64,000 bases of DNA from Bemisia tabaci (GCF_918797505.1 NC_092793.1:66025660-66089659); one strand, 5' to 3'; positions 35,321 through 45,815 are shown, numbered from the stretch's first letter. The notes: generated from the sequence alone by a model not told the origin. Made by a program: numbers and translations.

Positions 35321-35499
35321 CACTGGAAAAAAAAAAAAACACATTGGATCTAGAGTCCAGACTCTTGAAAACATGGACAAGAAAAAATACTCTTGACTCA
35401 ATCAGATTTAAGCTTAAATCTGATTGAATCAAGAGGCCTTTTTCTTGTCAATGTTTTCAGGAGTCTGGACTCTAGATCCAATGTGGTTTGTCTTCCAGT
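35321..35499. mobile_element. CACTGG foldback MITE, loopless copy with GTG duplication
   Basis: The family arms meet directly at AAGCTT (about 35410-35415) with no loop, giving a near-perfect palindrome of about 179 bp. GTG lies on both sides (35318-35320 and 35500-35502); the symmetric-end reading gives a 2-bp TG duplication. The ends are CACTGGAAAAAAA and TCTTCCAGT. There is no coding capacity. Confidence 0.9.
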
Positions 35500-36071
35500 G
35501 TGGAGCTATAGAAGAAGGGACTAATCTGCTAAAATATACACTTGTTCAAATGGAAAATGACGCTCCATGACGCCTCTAAGCTTAATTTTTTCACTTTTGA
35601 ATCCATTTCTCCCATTTCTCGTATCAGAAAATGTTTTTAAACAACGCTCTTAACTTTTGCTTATCACATGAATCCACAAAAGTGTCATATGCAAGTACCT
35701 CAATTCTATCTGGCAAAGAACATGTTACATGTGACATGTTTCCTAATTTACAAGGCAACCACCAAACGATAAGGCAGCGACGACGCTCATCCTAGATGGG
35801 GGTGTTGCTGCGAGGGAGTGCGAGGGAGAGGGGGGGGGGGGAGGCGGTCATGACAATAACCCATCATGAATAGACCGGAACGCCTCAGCGCTTAACAGAG
35901 CGGTGGAATCGTAAATGCGCCGGGCTGAATAGAAAATGGTGCAGTGTCGGCAACACAACGCAGCAATTGAAAGTGGTTTTTTTTGTAGGTGTCAAAGAAA
36001 GTTTTTGCTCGTCGCGTCGCTCGAATTGAGATCTGCGCCTCGGTGTTGTCAAGTAAGTGGGTGGGCATACT
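35500..36071. other. Spacer with a G-rich run
   Basis: A G run of about 12 bases lies near 35831-35842. No gene was recognised. Confidence 0.4.
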
Positions 36072-36149
36072 TGGACGTATTTATGCTGAAAGGAACTATG
36101 TGCATTGGATTTGCATGTAATATAGTTCTTTTCAGCATAAATACGTCCA
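36072..36149. mobile_element. 78-bp hairpin repeat, TGGACGTATTTATGCTG family
   Basis: Arms TGGACGTATTTATGCTGAAA and TTTCAGCATAAATACGTCCA pair perfectly and extend through GGAACTAT, with a loop of about 20 bases. Related, longer inverted repeats are at 45693-45815 and 60558-60682, and one arm fragment is at 55493. It is either a very small MITE or a conserved hairpin. Confidence 0.8.
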
Positions 36150-37013
36150 TTTAGTAGATGGGCACGCGAGGACTTTGTTGCACTGTCCGAATAGTCCGGT
36201 TGTCCGCCATCTTTTGTATTCGAGTATCAGAAAAAGAGAACGTATTCGTGCAAAAAGAGTTCGTCAGTTAAGTATTATTTTGTACACAGTCAAAAATGTC
36301 AGTATTTTCGGACTTTTTGGGCTATTCTTTCGGTTAGATCAACTGAATCTACTTTGTTCGTAGACCAAATGTTTGAATCAATCTACCGAAACGTTTGTTT
36401 ACTTCAGTCGAAATCTTAGGATATTCCGAAACATTTCACGATTAAGAAAGCATCTTGCTGACTTGATGTTCTCATGATACAACTAACGAGTGAATACGCA
36501 ATCTACGCGTAACGTGAAGGGAAACCCAAGTACTAGAGTTCAGTAAGAAAGAAACTTTCCACAGCCTCGGATATCTCGGAATAATCTACGATCTCTGTCG
36601 ATTAAACTAAAAATTTGGTCGATCAAACAAGTCGTTTTGGTCGATCTGACCGAATAAAAGTAACTGCAAGTGTCATAAAGTAAACCGAAATGTGGACTTC
36701 TTATATATGTAGTTGCATTCGAGCGGAAAATTGAATGAAAATTGGACGGATAACAAACATATTTTAAGGTTCAAAATTGGCAGAATAGGGAACCGCATTT
36801 AACTCAAGACAGTAGGAAGTACATTCTTTTGGGAATAACGTCGAGGTACTGTTTTTTTGCCTAAAATGCTGTCAGTTTTTGCGTGCACTTCGTGCTTTCT
36901 CAAGCTTTCTTCATAAATAAGATAAAATTTGTTATTTCAACTGAACCTACAGTTTATCTACATTAATTTACGCGATTTCGAAAGGAAACTCGATTTCAAA
37001 ACTCGTTGTTCCG
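36150..37013. other. Non-coding DNA, no gene seen
   Basis: AT-rich, with several loosely inverted TCGGTTAGATCAA/TTGGTCGATCTGACCGA phrases (36320-36650) that may be remnants of an old foldback. Boundaries cannot be set. Confidence 0.4.
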
Positions 37014-37291
37014 CTCATGAAAGGACGTAACGAAATTCGAAGTTTACAAATTTCCCCTCCTAAAACGGCGTTTCTGTCATGAGAATTTAGCCGAAATTTT
37101 CATTGGGTTTTCCGCAGATCTCATACTAAGGCAAAATGCAAATTTCGTCTAATCTTTGTCTGATTTTTACATAAGATCAGAAGAAAAATCAGTGAAATTT
37201 TCGGTCGGAAATGTGCAAAATTCTCCTGGTAACAATGCTATTTACGAGGGAAATTCGGCAACATCGGAATGTAGTTACGTTCTTTCGTGAG
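37014..37291. mobile_element. Foldback repeat, GAAAGAACGTAACT family (best copy)
   Basis: CTCATGAAAGGACGTAACGA at the left and ACGTTCTTTCGTGAG at the right are inverted termini. The right terminus is followed within 60 bp by another copy of the same end word (GAGTTACGTTCTTTCG at about 37322), suggesting a second, partial insertion. The interior is non-coding. Confidence 0.6.
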
Positions 37292-38144
37292 GGAAACCAC
37301 GAATTTTGTCACCTTGAAATGGAGTTACGTTCTTTCGTTGTGAAAACGACGAACTTGGGCGTCACCGCTTTCTTCGGCAAGACGGCAGGAAAGCAGAAGG
37401 CGTTGCTCGAGGATTTCGAGCTGGCAACCGGTTTACGGTTCAATACCGGTTCACCGATCACCGGTTGCCGAGGATGCGGCGGCGGCGACGGTGCCCTGGC
37501 GTGGGTCGTTAGCGATTCGTGATAGATCATTCCCTTTTTTTTTTGTACTTTTCTCCTCTGTTAACAATATCACTCCGCGGCGCGCTTGGTTCCCTTTGGC
37601 CCGGATCAGCGCACAATGGATCGAGTCAATACAAGAGTTCGGACCAAATTCAGAAACTTTAAACGCTTATAACTCCGTTTATACAAAACTTTGAGGCTCT
37701 TTGTGTGGTTTCATCGGCTTTCTCGTGGAATTGTCTTCTCTTAGCGCCCCTTGAAATTAAAAATATGACGAAATAAACTTGAAAATTTGGAGTTGTAGTG
37801 AAAACGTTCATGTGCGAGGTATCTAGTTGATTGGATCCACTGTGCTACGCCTCCGCTGCAGCAGCTGCGCTTGGCCGGAGCCCGTCAAAAGCTGCCATGA
37901 AATCATATTCAGCGGGCAACTGTCTGGTCCGCTGCGCTGCCTGTCGGATGCTGCGCATTGCGCCTCGCATCCAGCTGCAAACGCCGCGCCGCGCCGCGCC
38001 GTGGTCAATGCTCCTGCCGTCGAACCGCATCAATCGGCCGAGAGCCGCTGCACCTGGCCTCGGATCTAATCAGCTTTAAGTTCTCGTTGCGCCAGCAATA
38101 CGTTCAAATTGCAAAATAGGCGAGAAGCTCCCAGCGTAAAAAAT
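37292..38144. other. Spacer with a GC-rich, CpG-dense block
   Basis: 37340-37510 and 37835-38065 are GC-rich. Open frames overlap on both strands in the second block, none with similarity, so no gene is called. A GCCGC short repeat lies at about 37983-38002. Confidence 0.4.
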
Positions 38145-38373
38145 ACGTTGGAAAAAAAAGTCGCTCGGATATTGAGTGCACACTCTTGAAAACGATGACA
38201 AGATAAAATACTCTTGATTCAATCGGATTTTTGCTTGAATCAAAAGGAAATCCGCTTGAACTAAGAGCCTGGTTCTCGATTTAAGCAAAAATCCGATTGA
38301 ATCAAGAGTAATTTTTCTTGTCGATGTCTTTAAGAAACATGGACTTTAGAGCCAAGCGACTTTTTTTCCCATT
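38145..38373. mobile_element. CACTGG foldback MITE (diverged ends)
   Basis: The arms ATACTCTTGATTCAATCGGA and TCCGATTGAATCAAGAGTA and the loop word GGAAATCCGCTTGAACTAAG are well preserved. The outer ends (ACGTTGGAAAA and TTTTTTTCCCATT) have decayed, and no target duplication is seen. Confidence 0.8.
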
Positions 38374-38387
38374 ACCACATAAGCTGT

Positions 38388-38601
38388 CACTGATAAACAA
38401 AAGAATCTTACATTTGCCGCCAAGAAGTATTTTTTCATAAATCAAGAATTTTGCTGCTTGATACAAACTTCTTTTTTGCGTAACCCAAGTATTAATTTTC
38501 TTGTATAAAAAAAAAGTCAGCTTAAATTAAGAAGAAAAAAAATTTCTTGGCGGCAAATTCAAGAATCATCATGCTTGTGCTAAGCACCTTTTTTTTCAGT
38601 G
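38388..38601. mobile_element. CACTGA...TCAGTG inverted-repeat element
   Basis: The ends CACTGATAAA and TTTTTTCAGTG plus the subterminal inverted pair TTTGCCGCCAAGAA / TTCTTGGCGGCAAA define an imperfect foldback. It lies 14 bp after a CACTGG copy and shares CACTG termini, so it may be a related but distinct MITE. It is non-coding. Confidence 0.55.
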
Positions 38602-40384
38602 ATGGACCTCTAAATTTGAAGTTTTTGTTCACAATTCGTTCACCGAGAAAAAAGGTCGGTAGAATTTACCTTTCTTTCATGCTGTATTTTACAGAGCGTG
38701 AATTGAAAGTCGATTCTGCCAGAGGAATGGTTACCTGTAGGGTGGAGCGATTTCGACTTTTTTAGGAATTCTTTTGCGGGTAGTGAAAAAAAGTTGGGAA
38801 ATGGGCTGAATTCGATGTAGAACAAATTTCAGGCCGAAATTCCGATTTCTTGCAGGCGCGCCTACGCCTAAAAGGCCTACATTTTGAAATTGGACATTTG
38901 AGGCTTGATGTATATGGTTTCCCATCGGAATTAACGGGTTCTGGCCCTTTCGAGTGATATTGATGTCACGCTTTAGGAAAAAACTAATTTTACCTATGCC
39001 CTATCGCGAAAACCATGGGCAGATCTCAGATTTCGCCCTCTAAATCGAGCGTATGCAACCCGGCCCGCCGCGGAGTTCAAATAGTTGCATGTTGGGTTCG
39101 AACCCAACTTCGTGTATTCTTCCATTGTTTTACGCTCCGTGCGTCTTTCAAATGCCGAATTCATCTCTCAGTAAGGCGGCTATTTCCATTTTTTTGTACC
39201 AAATTGCATTTCTTAAACTTCCTAATAAATTCTCATCAAGCTGGCAATGGCACGAAATCTGCAGGAGTTTGGAAAGTTTGAAAAAATTTGGCAAAATCTT
39301 AAGACTGAGAGTGCCCCAGTGGCGATTTTTCATGTCGGTAACACTTTTTTCCCTCCACTTGAATCCTTTAAAATTATAGATTTTAGGTGAGGCAAGCTGC
39401 CTCACCAAGAATCGATTGTTTTACATACATTCAGATTGAGGGAAAACAGTGTTGCCAGCTTTCAAGAATCGCATTTGGAGTGCCCCCTTAATTTCGGCAA
39501 CTCCGCCCCGCACCCAAGTCAGGCTTCAAATCCGGCGAGTCACGTAGACTTAACATTGTCATGACTGCGCTGGACGTCATCGTCTTCATCTTCCATTCTG
39601 CCCGCACATCCGCCTAAGTCCAGATTAGAAAAATAATGGCCCCACGTTCGTTTTATCACCGCAAGGGCCATTATTAAAGCGCTGCCGAACAATGCCCGCG
39701 CGAAATTCCTCAAAGCTAAAATTTTAAGCGGGCGCTTCTTTCCCGCGCCCGTGCGCCCGTCTAGCTCGAGTTATCTACCGTTCAAGACAGAAACCGCTTA
39801 TGTACATAGGCTTTTGCCTTGCAGTTAAGCGGTTCTCCCTGATTGAGGCGGTTATTTACATAAGTTACTTTCACTTGCGTCAACGGCTTTGTGCGGCCTG
39901 TCAACAATGCGGGCACTTCGTCTCCGCCTGCTTTGAATTTGCAGCCCTTCCAGGGCCAACGCTTAATTAACGGTGTATGTTATGCCTTAATTTTTTTTCG
40001 CCGATTAGCTGAGGTGGATGAGTAACGTGCAGAAGTTGAGGCAAGCTTTTTTAAGGCTTGCACGTACCAATGTTGTACAATTTTAGGAGCTGCTTCGCTG
40101 AAAAATCTAAATTTTTAACATGACAACTTATGAAATGGATCATCGACGTTTGAAGAAAATGAAGTAAAAAAATCTCAAGCGCTTTCAATAGTTGCTCGAA
40201 TAACTATCTCTGCTCTAAAATGAAGACCAACATTTGAAAAAGTATCTCAATTCGAAGTTGACGAAATGAGGTCCCATTCCAGCAAAGAGCAACAAGTGTA
40301 GTCTCAGCTACACACTGCTTGCACTCAAGATTTTTTGGATCTCCACCCTTTATTCAGGGAACAGTCTATGAATGCCCACTAATT
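38602..40384. other. Non-coding DNA, no gene seen
   Basis: Short open frames lack similarity. A small perfect palindrome GTGAGGCAAGCTGCCTCAC lies at about 39388. A GC-rich patch spans 39650-39780. Confidence 0.45.
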
Positions 40385-40637
40385 CTGCCATGCTAAGGAA
40401 AAACGCCGTATGAACATTCTAGGATTGCCAAATTTCCTTCCATAAAATGTTTATTTGGGAGGCAAGGTATGAATATTTTTCCTTGAAATTTTCAGGAACC
40501 TTAGGTGAAATTGCGAACAAAATTATATGCAAAATTGCAAGAAAAATATTCATATGTTTCCCAGGAAATTCGTGGTTTATCTAAGGATATTTGGCAACGC
40601 CTGAAGGTTCATACGGCGTTTTTCCTTAGCACGTCAG
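40385..40637. mobile_element. MITE, GCTAAGGAAAAACGCC family (best copy)
   Basis: The ends CTGCCATGCTAAGG and CCTTAGCACGTCAG are inverted and continue inward through AAAAACGCCGTATGAAC. AATT lies on both sides (40381-40384 and 40638-40641), though this palindromic tetramer is weak evidence for a duplication. It is non-coding. Confidence 0.85.
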
Positions 40638-41111
40638 AATTCAGTCTGGAATTGGCTGATGTAAATAAGCTCCATATCTCCCGAAATCATCCGATCCGAG
40701 ATATTATGAGATACAGAGGCTTTCCTTAGCGTGTCGATCGGCAATGATCCAGGCCAAATTCGCTGTGACAGGTCCCCGTGGTCCCCGAAAAAGAATGTGG
40801 AGGAGAGGAAGAGAAGGAATACGAATGCGTGGCAGGACCAGGGGGGAGAGGGGGGGCTGGAGGAGCAGGTGCGCTGGAATTCTTCGTCTGACCTTCCCTC
40901 CCTTCTCTCCGCCTCGCAGCGAGGCCCCTTCGCCGCCCCCAGGATGTGTCTGTTATAGTGAGAAATCTCTGTCCCCCGGAATCGAGTCTCGAGTGGTGGG
41001 ATCCCTGCGTTGCGAGGTTTATGAAAAAGCATCCCCGAGTTCTGCTCCCCTGTTTCCCCGAGAAGTGTATGGGCTTGATCGGAGAGAGGGCTAGAGACAG
41101 TGTTGTCTAGA
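40638..41111. other. Spacer with a GC-rich, G/A-rich block
   Basis: 40780-41000 is G/A-rich on the plus strand. No endonuclease-like coding sequence that could be the missing 5' part of the adjacent LINE was recognised. Confidence 0.45.
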
Positions 41112-41338
41112 CACGGGGAAAAAACACATTGGATCTAGAGTCCAGACTCTTAAAAACATCGACAAGAAAAAATACTCTTCATTCAATCAGATTTTTGCTT
41201 AAATCAAGAACCAAGCCTCTTAATTTGAGCGGATTTCCCTTCGATTTAAGCTTAAATCTGCTTGAATCAAGAGTCCTTTTTCTTGTTAATGTTTTCAAGA
41301 GTCTGGACTCTAGATCCAATTTGTTTTTTTTTTTTAGT
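41112..41338. mobile_element. CACTGG foldback MITE abutting the LINE
   Basis: It contains the arm words GGATCTAGAGTCCAGACTCT and GAGTCTGGACTCTAGATCCA and the loop word GAGCGGATTTCCCTTCG, in the opposite orientation to the 20.1 kb copy. The ends are CACGGGGAAAAAA and TTTTTTAGT. The plus strand is open across the whole element, in frame with the reverse transcriptase that starts immediately after it. Confidence 0.85.
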
Positions 41339-43846
41339 GAGGCTCTTGAAGCCCCAATTAAGACACATGGAATTCATTTTATAGTAGCTTCCGTCGGGTC
41401 ACTATCAGGCAGAAAGCTCATGCTTGCATCTGTCGCTAAAATTATAACTGGAATTGATCTGGAAACTATGGGCACGACATTCAAACATTCAGATTCCAAT
41501 AGTGACCATCCTAAGAACTACAACCTATACACTCAAGAAATTCAAAAAAGAATTCAGAACGAAACAGAAGACCTCAACCCGGAATCTTGTAAAAGGATAA
41601 TCACCGAAGCAGCAAACATCGCTTTCTCCAAAAAACAACAAAATACAAGATCAAAAATAGTGTATTGGTGGAACAACAGGATTAAAAAGCTATACAAAGA
41701 CAACGAAAGACTGAGGAGTAAGATAAGTTTCTTTAAAAAGCAAAAAAGACCAACGTCAATTTTGCAGAAGAAGTTATCAGATAACAGGAAAAATATAGAA
41801 GAAGAGATAGCCCAATCCAAAACTAAGAAATGGAAGAAAATGATATCCGATCTCGACCAAGATATATGGGGGACTGGATATAAAGTTACGAGTAAAAAAC
41901 TGAAAAGCCCAGCTACGCACGACATGAATACATTGTCTAACGAAGAAACAGTGAAAGTTATAAAAGACTTGTTTCCAGTACATCCCGAAATAGATTGGGA
42001 TAAAATCACACCGGACAAAGATAACATTCCCGATGTGTCAAAAGAAGAAATACAAGAATCAATGAAAAAACTTAAACCCAAAAAGTCACCTGGGCCAGAC
42101 TCGATCCCGCAAATCCTAGTGAAACTGTTCATCGCAAACAATATTGAAAAAGTCAGAATAATGATAAATAACATGGTCAAAACATCAAATTTTCCGTCTG
42201 AATGGAAAAAGGCGAGATTAACCCTGATAGACAAACCAAAAAAGAAAAAGACAGATAAAAAGAAGTTCAGGCCTATATGCATATTAAATGCTTTTTCTAA
42301 AGTATTAGAATATGTCATACAGGAAAGACTGGTAAAAACGGTGAAACTATCCGATAGGCAGTATGGGTTTCGTAAAGGCAGATCAACGATACATGCGGTT
42401 AAAAGACTAGTTGAAATTTATGAAAAAAATAGACAAGTGCCTTATAATAAGAGAAACATGCTTTGTTTAATTGGTATTGACGTAAAAAATGCGTTCAATT
42501 GCTTACGATGGACAGATGTGATCAAAGAACTTGAAAATCAGAAAGTTCCAGAATATTTGATTGCCCTCATGCAAAGTTATTTAGAGGAAAGATACGTTGA
42601 ATCAGGAGAGTTGATCTTTAAAGTTACATCCGGAAGTTTTCAAGGAAGTATAATCGGACCGCTTCTCTGGAATATCGTGTACGACCCCATCATAAGAAGT
42701 AAGACGGATCCGCATGCCGAAAAACTGGCATATGCGGACGATATGCTAGAAATTTTGTTAACACACAACAGAGTTACTCTCCTGAGAGACAGCGGGAAGA
42801 TTACATCTCAATTGAATAAGGAATTAAAAAAGCGTGATCTCACCATGGAATGCAGCAAAACTGAAGCGCTGATACTTGAAGGCAAAAAGAAGGACACTGA
42901 AGATGCGGAGATTTCGGTTGATGGACAGATCATGAAGGTTGGGACATCACTGAGATACCTTGGTTTCTTTTTCAACAAGGGTCTCAGTATGTCCCACCAT
43001 CTGAGAACTGTATGTGAAAAGGCCAGAAAAGTGACTGGACATTTCAGATCGATACTACCCAATGTAGATGGTCCAAGTTTCATGAAGAGGAAGCTGATAG
43101 TTCACGCAATTCTTTCCATTCTGTGGTACGGGGTGGAAATATGGTCAAATACCTGCAATAAGAAGACACACATTAAATTAATAACCAAAACCATAAGACC
43201 ACTGAAACGCGGACTAGCCTGTGCATATAGGACTGTCAGCAACAACGTCTTAGATGTAATAACCGACCTGCCTCCCACAGACCTGCTTTTAGAAAAGAAG
43301 TTAAGATTTATGAGAAAAGAAGAGGACAGAACAGAAGTAGAAGTGGATATCAACAAGAGATGGAATGACAGATGGACTGCCCAGGGAAACCAAGATGACC
43401 GATGGCTCCACAGACTTCTCCCCACCCTGAAACCTTGGATAGAGCGCGAGCATGGCGACACGGACTTCTTTTTGTCTCAGTTCCTGTCTGGCCATGGCTC
43501 ATTCAACAGCTTTCTTTTTAAACTTAAATTGGTCCCCTCCCCTCTTTGCGACCTATGCCTGTCTGCCGAGGATACGCCGGAACATGCGTTCTTCGGCTGC
43601 GGCACTATTGTGGGTCGTAAGCTTGACTTGGAAGCGGAGCTTGGTACTGTTGCCAACCCCGAGAACATTTTGCTGCTTATGATAGAATCTAAAGATAATT
43701 GGAACCTAATCAAAAAATATATAACTGACATCATAAAGAGGAAAATCAAAAGCAGTAAAAAACCCCCAACACACAGTAGTGTTGCAGCCGGAGGAATATC
43801 CCCTAGGGATGGTTCCGGCGTCATCCGGGCAGACATGCAGCCGTGA
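41339..43846 (+). CDS. LINE ORF2-type protein: linker, reverse transcriptase and CCHC tail, 5'-incomplete
   Basis: 835 codons are open without a stop, numbered here from 41339. It copies retrotransposon RNA at a nicked target. A lysine-rich linker with YWWNNRIKKLY precedes RT motifs FRPICILNAFSKVLE (about 310), YGFRKGRST (about 342), GIDVKNAFN (about 379), SFQGSIIGP (433-441) and the catalytic YADD (465-468). A C-terminal zinc-binding tail follows with Cys737, Cys740, His749 and Cys754. The layout matches R1/jockey-type elements. The apurinic endonuclease that should precede the linker is absent, apart from a doubtful SNSDHP phrase. The first ATG is at 41420. The frame stays open upstream through the MITE to a TTG at 41129, which is unlikely to be a natural start. 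It is probably not autonomous, although RT looks undamaged. Confidence 0.88.
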   Translation, partial: EALEAPIKTHGIHFIVASVGSLSGRKLMLASVAKIITGIDLETMGTTFKHSDSNSDHPKNYNLYTQEIQKRIQNETEDLNPESCKRIITEAANIAFSKKQQNTRSKIVYWWNNRIKKLYKDNERLRSKISFFKKQKRPTSILQKKLSDNRKNIEEEIAQSKTKKWKKMISDLDQDIWGTGYKVTSKKLKSPATHDMNTLSNEETVKVIKDLFPVHPEIDWDKITPDKDNIPDVSKEEIQESMKKLKPKKSPGPDSIPQILVKLFIANNIEKVRIMINNMVKTSNFPSEWKKARLTLIDKPKKKKTDKKKFRPICILNAFSKVLEYVIQERLVKTVKLSDRQYGFRKGRSTIHAVKRLVEIYEKNRQVPYNKRNMLCLIGIDVKNAFNCLRWTDVIKELENQKVPEYLIALMQSYLEERYVESGELIFKVTSGSFQGSIIGPLLWNIVYDPIIRSKTDPHAEKLAYADDMLEILLTHNRVTLLRDSGKITSQLNKELKKRDLTMECSKTEALILEGKKKDTEDAEISVDGQIMKVGTSLRYLGFFFNKGLSMSHHLRTVCEKARKVTGHFRSILPNVDGPSFMKRKLIVHAILSILWYGVEIWSNTCNKKTHIKLITKTIRPLKRGLACAYRTVSNNVLDVITDLPPTDLLLEKKLRFMRKEEDRTEVEVDINKRWNDRWTAQGNQDDRWLHRLLPTLKPWIEREHGDTDFFLSQFLSGHGSFNSFLFKLKLVPSPLCDLCLSAEDTPEHAFFGCGTIVGRKLDLEAELGTVANPENILLLMIESKDNWNLIKKYITDIIKRKIKSSKKPPTHSSVAAGGISPRDGSGVIRADMQP

Positions 43847-44140
43847 GTTTGGTTTAGTTGGTCGGCTCGACCTCGGTCCCCGATCTCCCTAGCCAGCTCC
43901 TGATCAGAGCCTTTTTCTAAATTCTAGAGCCAAAACCAACATATGATAGTTTAACCGACTAGATGACCATCTGGCCGAAACCCACCCCATGTTGGGGTGG
44001 TAGTGCGAAACGGATGGGAGTCGAAATCCCCGACTTTGGTTTACCACAGCCGGTGGAGCAAGTAGCTTAAATTGTCATATCTTCGAGAAGATTCGCCACT
44101 TTTTCTCCCGGAAGAACTACAAAAAAAAAAAAAAAAAAAA
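41339..44140 (+). mobile_element. R1-like non-LTR retrotransposon (LINE), 5'-truncated, with poly(A) tail
   Basis: The unit comprises a long RT reading frame, about 275 bp of 3' UTR (43847-44120) and a 20-base A tract at 44121-44140. The 5' side stops at a foldback MITE with no endonuclease domain, so the copy is probably 5'-truncated or was disrupted. No target-site duplication was found between the sequence after the A tract (CTCTAACATG) and the 5' junction. Confidence 0.85.
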
Positions 44141-45037
44141 CTCTAACATGCCCTGGGAATAGTAACCAGATAGCAGTTGGCTTCAGACGTGAGTTTGACA
44201 GAAAGTAGTAATAACTTCAGTTGAAGTCAATTATTAACTGAATTCTCTTCTGGGAGTTGGGCAATTGTAAGTAAAAAATGTCACGGCAGACGTTTAATCT
44301 ATTACCCGACCCTTGGTTTCCACAGGGAAGCCACCTGCGAAAGAGTGCAACTCATGCACCACAATCCGGCAATGTTGAATTGTTGCCTGCCAACCATGGG
44401 CAGGCAGTGGTGAACCCGCAACACATTCCTTCCTTGTTTGCTTATTAAATTCGGTCTTTTCTTCGGCCCCGAGCAAGGCTCAGCTCTCGGCCCTGCTTCG
44501 ATCCTAATCTCACCCGAACAATGTCTTTGTTTCGTCCAATCATAATGTGTTCCGATCAGCAGGAAGCCGGCATGCCAGCGAGAAGCACTTAACAAGAACG
44601 ATGTTCGCGCGAGCCTGTTTCGCGACTTCGCAAGTTCGTTGTCACACCGACCGGTGCGGTGGTGCGATAATGGGACTCCCCTGGTTGAGTTCATGTCCTT
44701 TGCATCGGGGTATCTCTTATTTCACGCTGCGAAGTGGGTTGTTTGGTGTACTCAAGCCGCCCGCGAGAATTCTTAAACCGAAAGTTCTGAGTTTGCCTTG
44801 GACCCTGGCGAAGGACACGTCTCGTAGATTCAAAGATAAAGCAGGGGAACACCGACTCCACCTCTGGTGAATCCTCAGTGGGAGCAAGTAAACATCGAGG
44901 TGATGATCGAATTTTGCTGAAATACAGATTGCATTTAGAATGTTTGCCGAAAACTTAAAACCCGTCACGCCTTGAGGCACATTTTAGCTGTTTTTCCCCC
45001 AATAAAGATAGTTTCCAATGGAATAACTCTGACCTAT
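44141..45037. other. Spacer, no supported gene
   Basis: Moderately GC-rich between 44290 and 44870, with open frames on both strands but no recognised protein. Confidence 0.45.
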
Positions 45038-45290
45038 GCCGGCCAGGTTGGCCTAGTGGTCAGCGCGTCTGAATCTAGGTCACTAAGTCGTGAGCTCGAA
45101 TCCCGGTGGTGGCGACTTTTCATGGAACTTATGAGTGGATTAACCGATTCCACTCGGCCTTAATCTCTGAAAATGTGAAAGCCTGGAGCATGGATGTGCA
45201 CTAAGCCTGGCCCAATGCTCATTCAAGGTTGCAGAATCCTCAAATGGATTAAAGACCTCAATTGACCGCAAAAAAAAGAAAGAAAAAAAA
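45038..45290 (+). mobile_element. tRNA-derived SINE
   Basis: The tRNA-like head has an A box TTGGCCTAGTGG (about 45049) and a B box GAGCTCGAATCCC (45092-45104), the latter close to the GGTTCGANNCC consensus. A body of about 150 bp and an A-rich tail (45270-45290) follow. The head differs from the 21.05 kb SINE, so two SINE families are present. No clear flanking duplication was seen. Confidence 0.8.
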
Positions 45291-45692
45291 TCCTTTGATT
45301 CAAAACTCTTTGTTTTGCTTATCATTGAACCCTATCCCTACAGTTTCATATACAGGACAATTGAGAATTTGCACGCAATTTTCTTATCGCCTCATTTGAG
45401 AGTGCTTAAAAAACCGATTTTACACTATTTTTTATAATTTTTTTCGGATTTGGGAAATAGTATGAAAATAGATTTAAAAGTGATAAAATTAACCGCCTAG
45501 TGACGTCATCTGACGACAAATCCATTTAAACACATGCATGTTAGCAGACAAGATCATTTTGTCACATCACTTTCAATAGTGCAATTTATGAACCAATCCT
45601 TGTGCTCAGTTTACTCATTACCAGTAGTTTCCACTTAAACACAATATTCATCAAATTTCAGACACCTGCAAAATTCTCCTTTACTTCAGATC
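45291..45692. other. AT-rich spacer
   Basis: Nothing recognised. Confidence 0.4.
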
Positions 45693-45815
45693 AGACGTAT
45701 TTATGCTGAAAGGAGGAATGTGTAAATGAACAACATGAAATGGGAAACTGTATGTACACGGCTTCTTTTACTCTAATTCATTTCCACAAAGTTTTATTCA
45801 GCATAAATACGTCCA
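45693..45815. mobile_element. Hairpin repeat, GACGTATTTATGCTG family, longer loop
   Basis: AGACGTATTTATGCTGAAAG at the left and TTCAGCATAAATACGTCCA at the right are inverted. They enclose about 85 bp instead of the roughly 20-base loop of the 36.1 kb copy. It is non-coding. Confidence 0.7.

Noticed and set aside
41129..41338. N-terminal extension of the reverse transcriptase as a genuine protein domain
   Set aside because: It is the translated foldback MITE; other copies of the MITE (for example 20142-20349) are open the same way, and the start would be a TTG.
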